DNA of 64,000 nt from Kalaharituber pfeilii. Lineage: Eukaryota; Ascomycota; Pezizomycetes; Pezizales; Pezizaceae. Position numbers and translations under genes: made by a program. This document shows positions 9,965 to 21,664 of the stretch, piece by piece. Every line of letters starts with the position of its first letter. Within the stretch, counting starts at the first letter, position 1. The notes under the pieces are model-generated. The model searched no databases, was not told the origin of the DNA, and was given only the letters and a program-made list of their open reading frames with translations. The stretch is from the NCBI GenBank assembly GCA_015179045.1, contig WHUZ01000043.1:124001-188000 (forward strand). Direction: 5' to 3'.

Positions 9965-12564
9965 CTATGGCCTCCTTCTAGCACTCCGCCTCACAGGCTT
10001 CCTCTCCACAGCCTGCCTCTCCTTCCCCCTTCCCTGCCCCTGCCCCAGCGCCTCCCCATCCTCTCCGTCCTCCTTCTTCACCCCCACTTCACCATCATCC
10101 TCCACCCTCAACCTCACCGCCTCATCCAGTGCCGCAACATCATCCGGCCTACTCCTCAACCATTTCATCCTCGGTCCCCCCCTCGCCCTCTCGTTAACCT
10201 TAAACCCATAAATCTTCATCTCATATTGCTTGCCCCTACCCAAGCCAGGCGCAATATTATTCTCCAACACTCCGTTAATCGTCCTTTGTCCCCCCGCAGC
10301 TGCACGATCCTCTTCCGCCTTCTTCTTAAGTTGGCTAGGAGAGGGCTTATACCCTGGCGGCGCGCTAAGTGGGGGCTGCGGCGAAGGCGGGTGATTGCCC
10401 ACTTCAATATCCGGGAACGTCAAGAAAAAGAGCGAGGGAAATGTCGTCCCAAAAAACGCTCCATCAACACTCTGAAACCTGCTATTAGGAGGCACATACA
10501 TGTCCATACACGACGGACAGTACAGCTTCACGGTCTCGATCCCAGGTGTATCCGAATACCCGCACGGAAGCACTCTCGTAGAGTTACAAAACACCCGGGG
10601 GCAGAACCCGAAATGGTTGTTCTGGTACTTGTCATACATGATCTGCATGCCCTGCCTACTGGTGATGAACCGCTGATGGATAAGCCCATATAGTAACTCG
10701 GCCTGCGACTCGAGCGTTTCCATGTCTGCCTGTGTCCTTTCTGATCGTCGGTGCTTGTGCACGGGGCCCCCCAGCTGGCTGTCGTCCTCGTCGGGGTCAT
10801 CTTCCGTCGGTTCGTCGTCATCTTCGTCCGGCTCGACGTCCAGAATCATTTCCAAGCTCTCCTTATATAAAGGTACCAGACTGCTTAACCCGGTCAAGTT
10901 GAAGTCATCCTCAATAAACTCCTCACTCACCTCTGCAAAGTACTCATGCCCTTGCAGGGAGCAAAAGGAGGATATCCAACTAGCGGGTGTGGAGCTAGTA
11001 GACATGTCTTCGTCTTCCTCCACTTCGTCGGCAGAGGATGCCGATGACTGGTCGCTTTCAGTTGATGAGCCTGAGTGCTGCTCTTCTTGATCCTCTTCCA
11101 CCTGGGATGAGGAGAACAAGTGTTCTTGTTGCTGGCGGTACTGCTGTGAGCGTTGTGCCTGTTCGTAAGAGAGAGGGGAGTGTGGTGGGGGGAGGGAGGG
11201 GGGGGAGGTAGCCGGGTTGGGGGCGTTTGAGTGAATTTTGGATGGTATTGTCGGGAGCGGCGGAGTAGGTACGGTTTGTTGTTGCTTTGCAGGTACCGCT
11301 GGGGGCGATAGATTAAAAGTGAATGTTACTGGTGAGGAGGTGAGTTTGGGGACAGGGGGATAATAAGGTTGTTCTAGTCCGAAAAAAAAATTGCCGTAAG
11401 TTAGCTATTACCAGAAACAAATAATGAGTAGACATCATTCGGCATCATTCCGAATTCAAAAAGGGGGAGAAAAAAAAAGACCAAAGCAAACGCACCGATA
11501 ACTCTCTCGACCGCCTCCGTTGAATAGGAGGCAAACGATTGTGCTCTTGGACTTCCAGTACCACGATCGTCTATGCTCAAAAAACTCAGTTCTCTTTCTA
11601 AATCAGGTGGAAAACCTTCCCTAAGACTGCTTGTAGTCGACCTTGCAGTACGTGTTGGTGAGGACGAGACGCTGCTACGATGACTTGGGGATGAGACTAG
11701 GGTACCGGACGCTCGCGATGAATGCGAAGTGTGTAACCTATGTGTCTCTTGCTGGAATTGTCGCTGCTGTTGCTGTTGTAGATGTAGCTGCTGTAATTGC
11801 TGTAGATGCTGTAAATGCTGCTGCTGTTCTTGAGCCTCCTGAAGGCGATGTTTCTGCTCGAAGAGAGCTTGCTGATACCGTTCTTCCTCTTCCCGGATTC
11901 TCTCTTGTTGTTCCTGCTGCTCTCCCCGCCGTCTTTCCAACTGCTGTTGTTGTTCCTGCTGCTCTCTCAGGCGTCTTACCAACTGCTGCTGTTCTGCCGC
12001 CGCAATTTGCTGCTGAAGTCTCTGTTGGTGGTGTAACCAAAGCAGACTATGCTGCCCAGAGCTGTGAGGGAAATCGATTGGTGATAAATTCGCACTTTCT
12101 AACCCTCCACCCGGACCGCCAGCCCGTTCGTCACCAGTGGTATGGTAGTAGTCGATTACACTATCTCCGTCGTCGTTTAGAATCCTATATTCCTTTTGCT
12201 TAGCCTCGGCTTCGAGCCTCCCGACCCCGCCAGAACCCTGCTGAACGTTCGGGTTGAGAAAAGGGTTGCTGTGGACGGAACCTTCGATTGGGCTATCGCC
12301 CGCGGATGACAGAAGGATGTTATAGTGCGACTGCGGGACCTGGTGCTGCTGCGGAGAGAGGGTCGATAGACGGCGATGCTCCAGCAGAGGCGTGTGTCCA
12401 CTCGATACAGTGCTGATTGGCGAGTGCTGGGAACTAGGAAACGGCTGGGTCGGGGTGTTTGACGAGTGTGCAGAGCTGGGATTCGACGTTGGCGAAGTCT
12501 GCGCTCGGTGGTGGCTTTGTACAGGCAGAAGCTGAGGAGCCCTATGTCGAGGGGACGGTGGCAT
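9965..12564 (-). CDS. CKB1: Casein kinase 2 regulatory (beta) subunit with a long Q/P-rich N-terminal extension
   Basis: CK2 beta stabilises the CK2 tetramer and steers its substrate choice. The C-terminal part is unmistakable: SWISSFCSLQGHEYF, EEFIEDDFNLTGL, an acidic loop, and a zinc site CPRVFC...CPSC followed by DGAFFGTTFP. The canonical start would be the Met at 11005, leaving 346 residues, a normal size for filamentous fungi. However, the frame stays open upstream to an acceptor at 11374. That acceptor has CTAAC and a T-run before TAG, and pairs in phase with a GTGCGT donor at 11495. Exon 1 (12564..11496) then joins exon 2 (11373..9965) to give 825 residues. The extra 479 residues are Ser/Pro-rich, with a Gln/Glu coiled-coil-like block around residues 180-285. 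The acidic loop is also expanded. Alternatively the extension is a separate upstream frame, with CK2 beta made from the internal Met. The CK2 beta identity is very sure; the extended model is moderately sure. Confidence 0.8.
11374..11495 (-). other. Inferred intron joining the extension to CK2 beta
   Basis: A 122-nt phase-1 intron: GTGCGT donor, CTAAC branch site, T9 tract, CTAG acceptor. Reading through it instead would end the upstream frame at a TAA at 11401-11403. Confidence 0.6.
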
Positions 12565-14238
12565 TCACGGAGGCGGCGCGGGGGGGAGGAGAGGAGGGGT
12601 AGAGGGGGGGCGCTATGAGGGGAGAATGGTGGGCTAGGTACGGCGGGTATCTTGGTGGGTGCCGAGCAGGTGCGTGTGGGGGCTGGTGGGGGGGGGGAGT
12701 GGGGGGAGGGGGGAGGGGAAGGGGGGAGGGGGAGGGGGAAGGGGGGAGGGGGGAGGGGGCTGGTGAGGGGGCTGGTGAGGGGGCTGGGGAGGGGGCTGGT
12801 GAGGGGCTGGTGGGGGGCTGGTGGGGGGGGCTGGTGGGGGCAGCGTTCGGAGGGGGCGATATGTGATTGGGCGGGGGCAGCGGTGCGTTGGTGGTGGCGT
12901 GAAAAGCACGGCAGCGCCACTCAGGGACGATGAAGGAAGGGCTCGTATGCGAGCAGCCGCCGGGCACGACGCACACGCTGCAGATAAGTGACTCGGCCAC
13001 CACGCACCAAGCGGGACCTGGACCGCGGGAGGGGGCGCGGGAGAGGAGGGGAGGGGGAAAACAGCGCACGGGAAGGGCAGCGCGGGGGGCAGCAGTCGGC
13101 CGGCGGTCGGCGTTGGCGATGGCCTTCACGCGGTGGCAGAGGTGCGGCGTGCGGGATCCTCAGGCGCTGGAGAGCGGGCGTTTTGCTGTCGTGCGTTGGG
13201 CGGAGCGGTGCTGCGTGAGGCTTGTCGCGGCGGCGGCGGCGGCGGCGGAGGAGGAGCGGAGCAGAGAAAATGCAGGCTGCGCGCACGTGTGGCTTGCGCG
13301 CGGGTGGCTTGGACGCCGGGACTGACTCAGCGCAACGTGGGTCAAAATACCGCAGCCGATTGATTGAATTGAATTCAAACAATTGTTACGAGTTACTTTT
13401 AATAAATATAAAACCCCACAGCACAAAAATTAAAACTACTTGCGAAAAGAACAATCAACTGAATTCAGATACATACAGTACGACAATTGCACTTTTTTAT
13501 CAAATGTAGAAATCACAGCGTAAAATGTAAATAAAGCTACTTCAGAAAAAAAAAATAATAATAAATAATATTGAAAGAAAAAAACAAGTCATAAAAATGG
13601 AACCATACATATATATAGTTACCCATGGCATAGTATCCTAATGCCAAAAATATGGAGGTCTGTCTGTAATCCCATACTCAACCGCACTTTGAGGCCTGCA
13701 TATATCTCAACTGCAGCTTCCCAGATCAATCTCCCTCCTCGCTGCCAGTTGTGCTTTTTGTTTTGTTGCCTTTTCACTCAATACATATTCACTATACCAC
13801 CACCCACCCATACTGACGAAACCGTACGACCAATTCTCCACCCTGAAATACGAAGGTAAATAGAAAAAAAAAAAGAAGAAGGTAATGTAGTGAACTCACA
13901 AACAAAGGAAACAACCAACTAGTCTTGAGACTAGCGGGGAAAAAAAACAGGCAATGTTAGCACCAACAAAACCAAACACAAAAAAAAAAATCCCTCCAAC
14001 AGCACCCGGAAAGACTCCACATTCATACGCTTATACAGAGCTAAAAGACACTTCCTCATCGAGTTATTAGTGAAGAGGTTCCTTGCTCCAGCTTTTCTCT
14101 CCTTTGGCTCAGCAGCATGCCCTCCTTTAGATCTCTATTCGTAATAGAAGCTATGCAAAAGGCAATGCGTGAAAACATCAAAGCGTGTCATGACTCTGTA
14201 TGTGACCAGGTTCTGGTATTTCGTACAACCAGGTCAGT
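12565..14238. other. Intergenic region holding a G-rich tract, a GCG repeat and AT-rich spacer
   Basis: About 12600-12870 is almost purely G with A and T interruptions on the plus strand, directly upstream of the CK2 beta start, so its transcribed-strand partner is C/CT-rich. A GCG trinucleotide run sits at about 13229-13252. From 13370 the DNA becomes AT-rich toward the monooxygenase 3' end. The Pro- or Gly-rich frames here reflect base composition and were not called. Confidence 0.6.
12680..12850 (+). repeat. G-run tract with quadruplex potential upstream of CK2 beta
   Basis: Many successive runs of four or more G, spaced by one to four bases, including a tandem GGGGGCTGGTGA-type motif. 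It lies 120-290 bp upstream of the CK2 beta start codon and may be part of the promoter. Confidence 0.7.
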
Positions 14239-16442
14239 TCACAACCACGCACCAAGCCCCCTTACAATGGATTTGAAGAACCCGGTGGCCTGGATAAGTG
14301 CCCCGAGGATACCCCCTGGCCTTGTCACACTCCAGAATCCCAATGCACAAATCATTGCGAGCCAAGTAAATCGCATGAACCTTTTCCACCGAAGTGCAGA
14401 GGGAGTATATCGAATATCCCAGTCGCTCCACACGGGGAAAAGGCTACGCCAAATAAAGTGAAATTGCGTAAATCTGAAAAGTATAACAAAAATTAGCCAG
14501 ATCTATCTCCTTCGTGTTGGCATTGGATTGGATTCTACATACGGATAGAGTGTAGAGTTAATCCCAGATTCGATCACATACCACTAGGAGAATATAAAAG
14601 TCAGTCCTCACTCCCGGTCCACAACAATGAGAGAGAAACCTACCGAGCGGCAAATGGAGTTCGACCAAACGGTATTTTTAAGCTCTGCTTGAATAATGTT
14701 GGCATACTCAACCTGCGCTTTCTTGGTGACCTCAACGTCCCCAGCTTGCCCCTTGACCACTGGTTCTATCAGCTTCATGACATAACCAGCAGTGTATTCC
14801 GACGCCACCAACACGGACATGTACCCCGTGACAGAATTTGGTCCTGTAAATAATAACGTGAGGATGAGATTCATTTTAGTACCAAACCGCTTGGGACATA
14901 CCAAAAAGGAAAAAAAAATTTGGAAATCCATTGACGGCACATGTATTGTATGCGTTTGGGCCACCAGCCATCTTGAATGTTTCATCTAGTGTTTCTCCGT
15001 ATTTTCCAGTGATGTTGAACCCAGGAATGGATGCTCGAACGTCAAAACCGTTCGCCATAACGATGACATCAGCGGGATATTTCTTCCCCGAGACCGTAGC
15101 TACACCGTCTGGCTCAATGTGTGAGATCTTATCATTGGTCAGATGGACTTTGGGGTGATTGAGGGACGCTAGATATCCATCATCAAATATTCGACGCTAA
15201 GCGTATGTTAGTGAGACGTAAAAATTTGAGGTACCTCAAGATAATGACCACATACCTTGCACCCCATCGAATATTTTGGAATAGCAAAATCATGATACTT
15301 TTCTGGAATCGTTGTCTTCATGAATTTCATGGCTTGTGCTTCAAAATTGCCTCTCTCTCGATTTCCTTGCTTTGTAGTCTTGAATTGAGCGAACTGGGAT
15401 TCCAGATCCAAAAACACCAGGAATCTTGTTATTGAATAAAAAAATGGAATGTATTTAAAGACATATTTGCCGTACTTTGCAAAGGATTCATTCGATCTAA
15501 AGAATAGAGGAGAAATGCGGGGTACAATCCACTGTGGCGTACGCATGAACTGGGTGGTGGATTTGGTGCTTGCACATATCGCAGGAATGAGTTGCGCAGC
15601 AGTGCCTTATATACGCCCAAAGTTAGCAGATTTATCCTGAAGACGTGTACAAGGCATTTTCCTAATCGAATTGTTTCCAAGATCGGAGAGGCACTGACAT
15701 CCATTTCCCACTACCACGATATCCTTTCCTGTAACGTCTACACCATTATCCCATCGGGAAGAATGAAATAATGCGCCCTTAAAATTCTCATGACCGGGGA
15801 TAGTGCATGGCACAGGTACTGTTAACTGCCCAACAGCGGAAATCAAGACCTTGCATTCGTGAACCCAGGTTTCATCCTCCTCCCGTTCCTTTCCAGTAAG
15901 AGAATCTAAAGCCCAGCGCTCATTTCGTGTTCTACGTCGAAGGTACACCCTCCATCTCTTTGTTTCTTCTATCCATTCTGCTCGTTCGACTTCGCTCGAG
16001 AAACGGATCTTAGGTTTAATGCCCCATTTAATGGCTGTCCCATTAGTATAATCGAGAATCTCAGCTTGCTCAGGAAAGAAGTGCGACCAATCATATTTGG
16101 GCTCAAAAGAGAAGGAATAGAGCATAGCAGGGCTAGAGAACCAGGTTAGCAAAGCAACTCGGACGATTGCAGAACACAACGATGGACCTACGTATCCACA
16201 GCACAGCCTATGCAGTTATGTTAGCCATATACCATTCAAATTTAGTTCCATGGAAACTAACCAGGATATCTGTTTGCCCACCAGGTGCCTCCGAGATCCC
16301 TTTGCCTATCATAAATAACATAATCCTCTCCGAACTTCTTCTTAAAATACCAAGCTGTTGCAATCCCACTTAGACCAGCACCGACAATAAGCAGTGTTGA
16401 GTATTCCGGCGCATGGGCTCCGCCTTTCCCCATGTTGGACAT
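14239..16442 (-). CDS. FAD/NADPH-dependent monooxygenase, Baeyer-Villiger type
   Basis: These enzymes insert oxygen into ketones or related substrates using FAD and NADPH. Eight exons join in frame: 16442..16262, 16207..16192, 16132..15699, 15605..15256, 15196..14902, 14843..14644, 14583..14543, 14473..14239, giving 583 residues. The FAD site GAGLSG is at residues 21-26 and DLGGTWW follows. The family fingerprint FxGxxxHxxxW is F183-W193, followed by Asp. A second nucleotide-binding GNGC lies near 208-211. LYP and VWSDWDIRYTP near the C-terminus are also typical, and a hydrophobic segment follows there. Exon 2 is only 16 nt long. The start was set at the first in-frame ATG before the FAD motif. 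All splice joins restore conserved sequence, so the gene looks intact. Substrate cannot be told from sequence. Confidence 0.88.
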
Positions 16443-18893
16443 TATGGAGTTCAATATAAAAATAAAGAGTCGAACGTAACGTTGGGCCGTAAAATCGTTT
16501 CCAACCCCGTGGAAATAATCAAGACAAGCTGAGAGCTCCAACTAAGTGATTTGTTGGTTGACTGTGGTCTGGAGATTTATATCTCGCCTTCCGATCGTGG
16601 GACGCTGCTGATTGGGAATATTATATGAGTTTGATTCTGAAGTTAAAGGGGTGACAGCTCTATATAAGTATTTACATTCCTTGTATCTTGCCCAAGGTTT
16701 AGCACGATCACGGTCAACCAAACCCGAGATCACCTCACGAATTAACCGAACACGACACTCACGAAAACCGCTGCAGGAATATGAGGGAGGGAGGAGCAAG
16801 GGAGTAGAAAGATTACAGAGGGGGTACATTTTGCAATTTTCAGGCATGGGCAGCAAAAGGTCTTAATTGTGCTGCATGCCAATTTCAAGTCGTATTCACA
16901 TATTCGGCAGTTAGAGTTAGCACTGTGCTACAAAACCTGTTGAGGCCGCGGCTGGCAATGCCCACTGCAGCACTACAGTCTAATCTCTTGTGGCGATCCG
17001 TACCACAATGTGTAGTCTGGTTGGCACGACCCCCACAATGTTGTAAGTTCAATCTCCTCGAGGATGCAGGATACAAAATGTGGAGTTCGGAGTTTAGATT
17101 GGTGTGCTGTGCCACATTGGTGACCTCCCCGTGTTGGAAGCGATGGTCTGATGCAATGCAAGTAAGCACACGGCAGGACACAAGATTCTAGGAGACCCCT
17201 GCTGATCTCCGCTCAAAAGCTTTGGAGACTGCGGGGAAGACGGTAGATACCTGGGCCGGCAGAATTGTTGAAGCGAAGCCACCGCTAGCCAACGGACAGA
17301 AATCGAGAAGCTCTGCTGCAAATGTACAAATCAAACCACCAATGTCCTGCTGTCAATGGCGAAACAGGTTGCATGTATGGAATAAGGAGGGACATGTAAT
17401 AGTGGTTGGGTGTTCATTCCCATATCGCGCTTTGTCTACGTGCTCTCACCTGAAGAGCTAACAGCGCCGGGTGTGAATAGTCAACACTTGTCATGCGTTC
17501 GCCCTGCTCCATAATCAACACTCGCTAGTATGTGCTAGATATGAGATCAGCTAGAACTTTATCATAGAGGAGATACAGGCCGCCAATCTTTCTTTTTCTT
17601 GCCTTCACATACGTATTTGTTGCAATTGCCTGACGTTGTCAACTCGTAGAAGCGCAGCTGAATTAACCTATCTGATCGGTTTAGGCTGTCACACTTAGGA
17701 GCTATCTTAGTTTAAATTACTCCAAGCCATAATATGGGCGCGGCCGCTAGGCCCAGTAACCCTCTAAAGTAGATTACTCACCTTGACATCAAAGGCCTAT
17801 CGGCCTAGGCCTCCAAGATGCTCAATAGGCGATAGGGTTTCAAATCGTAAGGTTGGATGCATAAACTCGACCTTGCCACAGGGAATTTCAGATCCAGAAA
17901 GCCACTTTATCCTTGAAAGAAGCGGCAATTGTGGTAGAATATTAAATGAAGGCAAACGAATGAAGCCAGCTGAACGTTCCTAAAAAATTGCTTTGCCATG
18001 AGTTTACAGAACCATAAACGTGGTTTCCTCCCAATCATTCTGAGACTTCCAGACGTTTAATACATACTAATTATTGAATCAAGAATATTATCTACCTGTG
18101 AATAGTGCGGAGGAGCCAAGAAACTAGCGAAATTAGCCAATATGAACAAATAATGGGGAGTGTGGTTGGGGACACCTTTAGCCGGCACATTTTGATCCTC
18201 AACTTCAACACCGATCACCGATGCAACAAAAATCAAAACCATTTAAAACTGCTCATAGATATAAAGAGAATTGAGTAAAGAATTAATCTATGTCGTATTT
18301 CTCATTTTATGAATTTTGGAAAAAAAGTTATCCTAAGTTAAAGAGAGGTAAATTTTGGTGGGGGACCCCTAACCGAGTTACATACTACTATTACAAATTA
18401 GGTAATATTATACATTAGTAAGCAAGATCAATTACTCAAAATAGTAAAGTCTAAAGTACATGTAATTACCACTTGCTTTTTATCTACCACTTGCCGATGA
18501 TTTAGTCTGGTTGCACCAACCCTCGACCGCCGATGATTTCTATATACATATTCCTGAAACTGTTTAGTTTCATAAGTATATCCATTAGAGTATGCATTAA
18601 GAAATCGCATACAGTGCTCATAGTAGTGAAAGATAGAAGCGGTACTTACAGAATGTAAAGCAGCAGGTACTGTACTGAGAGGTATCACACAGAATATGCT
18701 ATATACTTGTGAGAGAATGTATGGTGCTCTATGATAGAAGATCGAGCGAAGCGCGGTATTCCATACAGTAGAGGGTGAGGAAGCGAAGAGCGGTATGCGC
18801 CGCACTATTCTGTGAGGTAAAGGCGTGAGGAAGCGAAAAGCAAGGGACCCAGTGCTCCGTATAGTAGTGGTGGTCATCAATTATCTACGGTAT
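16443..18893. other. Accessory spacer, no gene supported
   Basis: Several frames of 60-150 codons exist, the largest on the minus strand at 18428-18880, but none has recognisable motifs or splice support. The stretch 18720-18880 contains repeated AGCGAAG/GCGGTAT motifs next to the transposon relic at 18894. Confidence 0.45.
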
Positions 18894-19745
18894 ATGTAAG
18901 GTAAGGTGGAACATTCATACATTTCATATCCCTCTACGTCTAGCCATTTGCGGCCGGCAATTGATGACCGGTCCAAAATGCAAAAAAGCTAAGGCTTGCA
19001 CTCTGTAATTGTAGTCTCATTCACCCCTACCCCGCATATCAACACAACTACAGATTCGCATTGCCTTGTATAAGCCAAAAAGCGTCAATACAGAAGAAAA
19101 TAGATGCTGAAATTGATGTTCTGATGACAGCAATGGAGTATGATTTAGATTCGGAGTTTGACTCAGAGTACAGTTCAGAGGAAGAAGAGGAGGACTTAGA
19201 GGAGCTTCAGAAGCTAATAGATAGGAGTAATAATATTGTAGCTAATTATATATTTCAACTGTGGCAAAAACTCTACTGGAAGGCAAGACTCAAATACTCT
19301 ATTGAATTTGGTTAATGAATATCCAGATTCAGTAGTTCTTGCTATTTTATCTCTATCTTTATGATCATCTACAGCAAACTCTTGGTCTTTAACATCCTTA
19401 TGCCAAGCCACTTGCTTGCCTCTCAATAGCTCTTGGTATTCCTACATCCAAGCGGCTAGTCGCTCAAATTCTTCCTTCGTCCAGGGTTTAAGAGGATTAC
19501 GCTGAGATGCCATGGCAGAATAAAGGAGTAAGATAGAGTGATTTATTTGCAGGATTCTGGTATGGATTGGTGATGTTTACGGTGCGGTGCGGTGCGGTGC
19601 AGTTGCAGTGCGGTGTGGGGTTGCGTTGAGTGGGGGCGGTTTGAGGCAAATCTACGGTAAGGTACGTGGTTTCCAAAAAGTACGGGACTATTTCGTGCCG
19701 TAGATTTTTCAGAAATGTACGGCGATAACGTACCTTGCCTTACAT
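18894..19745. mobile_element. Harbinger-like DNA transposon relic
   Basis: The stretch is bounded by imperfect inverted ends ATGTAAGGTAAGGT (18894-18907) and, inverted, ATGTAAGGCAAGGT (19745-19732). Inside, a minus-strand frame starting at 19513 (M-A-S-Q-R-N-P-L) carries KPWTKEEFERLAAWM, typical of the Myb/SANT-like protein that accompanies fungal PIF/Harbinger transposases. An in-frame stop interrupts it at about codon 23. A plus-strand acidic frame (19061-19315) resembles a transposase N-terminal region and breaks off. The element is far too short to be autonomous. The family assignment is inference from the Myb/SANT fragment and inverted ends. Confidence 0.5.
19214..19513 (-). pseudogene. 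Broken Myb/SANT-like transposon protein
   Basis: The frame from ATG 19513 reads a short Myb/SANT-like start (PWTKEEFERLAAWM), hits a TAG, then continues in the same frame as EYQELLRGK and VAWHKDVKDQ before losing similarity. The stop and the loss of the rest of the domain indicate decay. Confidence 0.5.
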
Positions 19746-19952
19746 TTCAGGGCGGAACATAGCCAATGTACTTTTTGAGTTAACGGAGAAAAAGCAAAGT
19801 CTCAAGATACTCAGAAGAAAGAAATAGATAAGATAAAGTCTGAGGGCAAAGAGGCGAAAACCCAAGTCCAACCAACGGTTACGTAAGTAATTTTCTTACC
19901 TACTAGATCGGGCAAATCAGATATACAAAAATGCTAATAAAAAAAAACAATA

Positions 19953-20024
19953 TGGAGATGCGGGGAATCGAACCCCGGACCACCTCTATGCTAAAGAGGT
20001 ATTATACCACTAAACCACATCCCC
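19953..20024 (-). tRNA. tRNA-Ala (AGC)
   Basis: The minus strand gives a complete 72-nt cloverleaf. The acceptor GGGGATG pairs with CATCTCC, including the G3-U70 pair that marks alanine tRNAs. The A box is TGGTTTAGTGG. The anticodon arm is CCTCT-TTAGCAT-AGAGG with anticodon AGC, and the T arm is CGGGG-TTCGATT-CCCCG. There is no intron. A run of eight T follows about seven bases downstream, a typical RNA polymerase III terminator. A near-identical copy in the opposite orientation lies at 33765-33835. Confidence 0.97.
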
Positions 20025-20827
20025 AACTGCTTCCTTTGAGTATTAGACATTCTTATCAATTATGTTCCACTACAATACTTGTTCCCCTCTGTAATAAAAA
20101 TATCATAGTTGTCGTGATGGCGAGCGTAACCAGAGCAGGGCTAAGATGCAGTGAGCTACGAGTGCATGTGACCGGCCCACCCCTGCTATGCCTGGAGACC
20201 TGGCACGAACGGTACCAAGAAGCCCGTATGCATGGATACTCCTATATATCCCGACCGTACTACCAGCGGCCACCGGTAGTTCTACCTTTTGGTGCATCGG
20301 TTTGCGAAACGGTCGGTAACAATAATAGTAACAAGCAAAGCTACTTCTTTTATTATTACTACTTTCAAAAGATAAGACTTAGTAGTAGTTTATGAAAAAA
20401 AAGTTCAATTAGAAAAGAAAACTTGAAAGTAGAAAGTAGAAAAGAGAAAAGAAAAAGAGTATATAGAGTATTCAATATACTTATAGAGATATAATTCTAG
20501 ATGCTTTATTACTGAAAATAGTTTTCTACTATACATAAATTATTTAAAACTTTCTAAGACTTCTGTTAGAGAAATAAGCTAGTATTACCTAATAAATAAG
20601 AAAACTTTACCTATATTTACTCAGATTTCAGGTTACTACTATCAGTCAATAGAATGCTAACATATAAGCTTCAAGGTTATTAGATCTACAATTTAGCTTA
20701 CATTTATATATGATATCAAGAAGAGCCTAAACGGGATTATTAAGAGAAACTTGAACCGTCAATACCCCTTGAAAGGACTTACAGCTAAAAATGTAGTTCA
20801 TCGGCAAAAGAATCATTCGCGTCCTAA
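20025..20827. other. AT-rich spacer, no gene supported
   Basis: Strongly AT-rich from about 20330 with many A and T runs. Nothing coding is supported. Confidence 0.5.
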
Positions 20828-20942
20828 GGCGGGTTCTAGGGGACCCGACCCGACCCGACCCGCGCAACGTGTCGGTCCGCCGATCACCCAACAGCGGGTT
20901 GTGTAATTACGACCCGAACCCGTCGGGTTCTTGGCACCCGCC
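20828..20942. mobile_element. Short GC-rich palindromic element with GACCC repeats
   Basis: A 115-bp GC-rich island in AT-rich DNA. It begins GGCGGGTTCTAGGGGACCC and ends with the inverse arm CCCGTCGGGTTCTTGGCACCCGCC. The left arm carries a (GACCC)4 run. Inverted GC-rich ends of this kind occur in hAT-type miniature elements, but no 8-bp target duplication was seen. Confidence 0.35.
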
Positions 20943-21203
20943 AAAGTACTAGTGTGTTGCATATGTATGCAGCGTTGTAATGTATTTATAGCACAGTAGA
21001 TGCAAATTTTAATGGGTCCATGTATATGGCCTTACATAGTGCGGTGAGATTAAGGCATTCAAGACTTAAAGCAGATGCTATCCCTCAACTACATGCTATA
21101 TGAACTCGCTGAGAGGTTACAGTTTATTCAATTCTGGCTAGATATATATATACAGTAGAATTCTGATATCAGTGCCCTCCCGTGCTAAAGAACTGCCATA
21201 CTA

Positions 21204-21560
21204 CCATGCCATAGGGCAGTTAAGCTGCAATACTGCTACCACCCACCATGCCATCGATATCCCTTGATGCCATGCCGTCAACCTGCCATACCGCTATGCT
21301 GTTGAGGGCCCATACGGTTGGCCTGCAATATTCAAGAAATTGGCATGAGCCGCGCGTGTCGTGTGTATACACACTTACCATGCCATCGATGTGCCTTGAT
21401 ACCATGCCGTCAACCTGCTAGACTGCTATGCTCTAGAGGTGCCATGCAGTTGAGCTGCAATACACGAGAGGTTAGCATGACCTGCGTACGTCGTATGTAT
21501 GTGGCACTCACCATGCTATCGATATGCATGGCGGAGGGCTGCTAAGCTACCATACTCGAT
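21204..21560. repeat. ~133-bp tandem repeat, about two and a half copies
   Basis: The segment beginning CCATGCCATCGAT recurs at about 21246, 21378 and 21511. The units share CCATGCCGTCAACCTGC and a GAGCTGCAAT-like region. The copies are diverged, so the expansion is not recent. Confidence 0.75.
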
Positions 21561-21664
21561 CACAACTGATGTGTCCAGTTGGGAAAATTATGACGCCTGT
21601 TGTTGCCTTGAGTAGATACTTCGAGTTGCTGTCTGTAAAGGTGTAGTTGAGCAAGGAGTTATTG

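Noticed and set aside
11643..12203. 186-codon plus-strand frame opposite the CK2 beta extension
   Set aside because: Val/Ala/Leu-biased antisense shadow of the Gln-rich region; no independent features.
12177..13382. Long Pro- or Gly-rich frames on both strands (up to 247 codons)
   Set aside because: Composition follows the G-rich and GCG-repeat DNA; mutually overlapping frames all stay open for the same reason.
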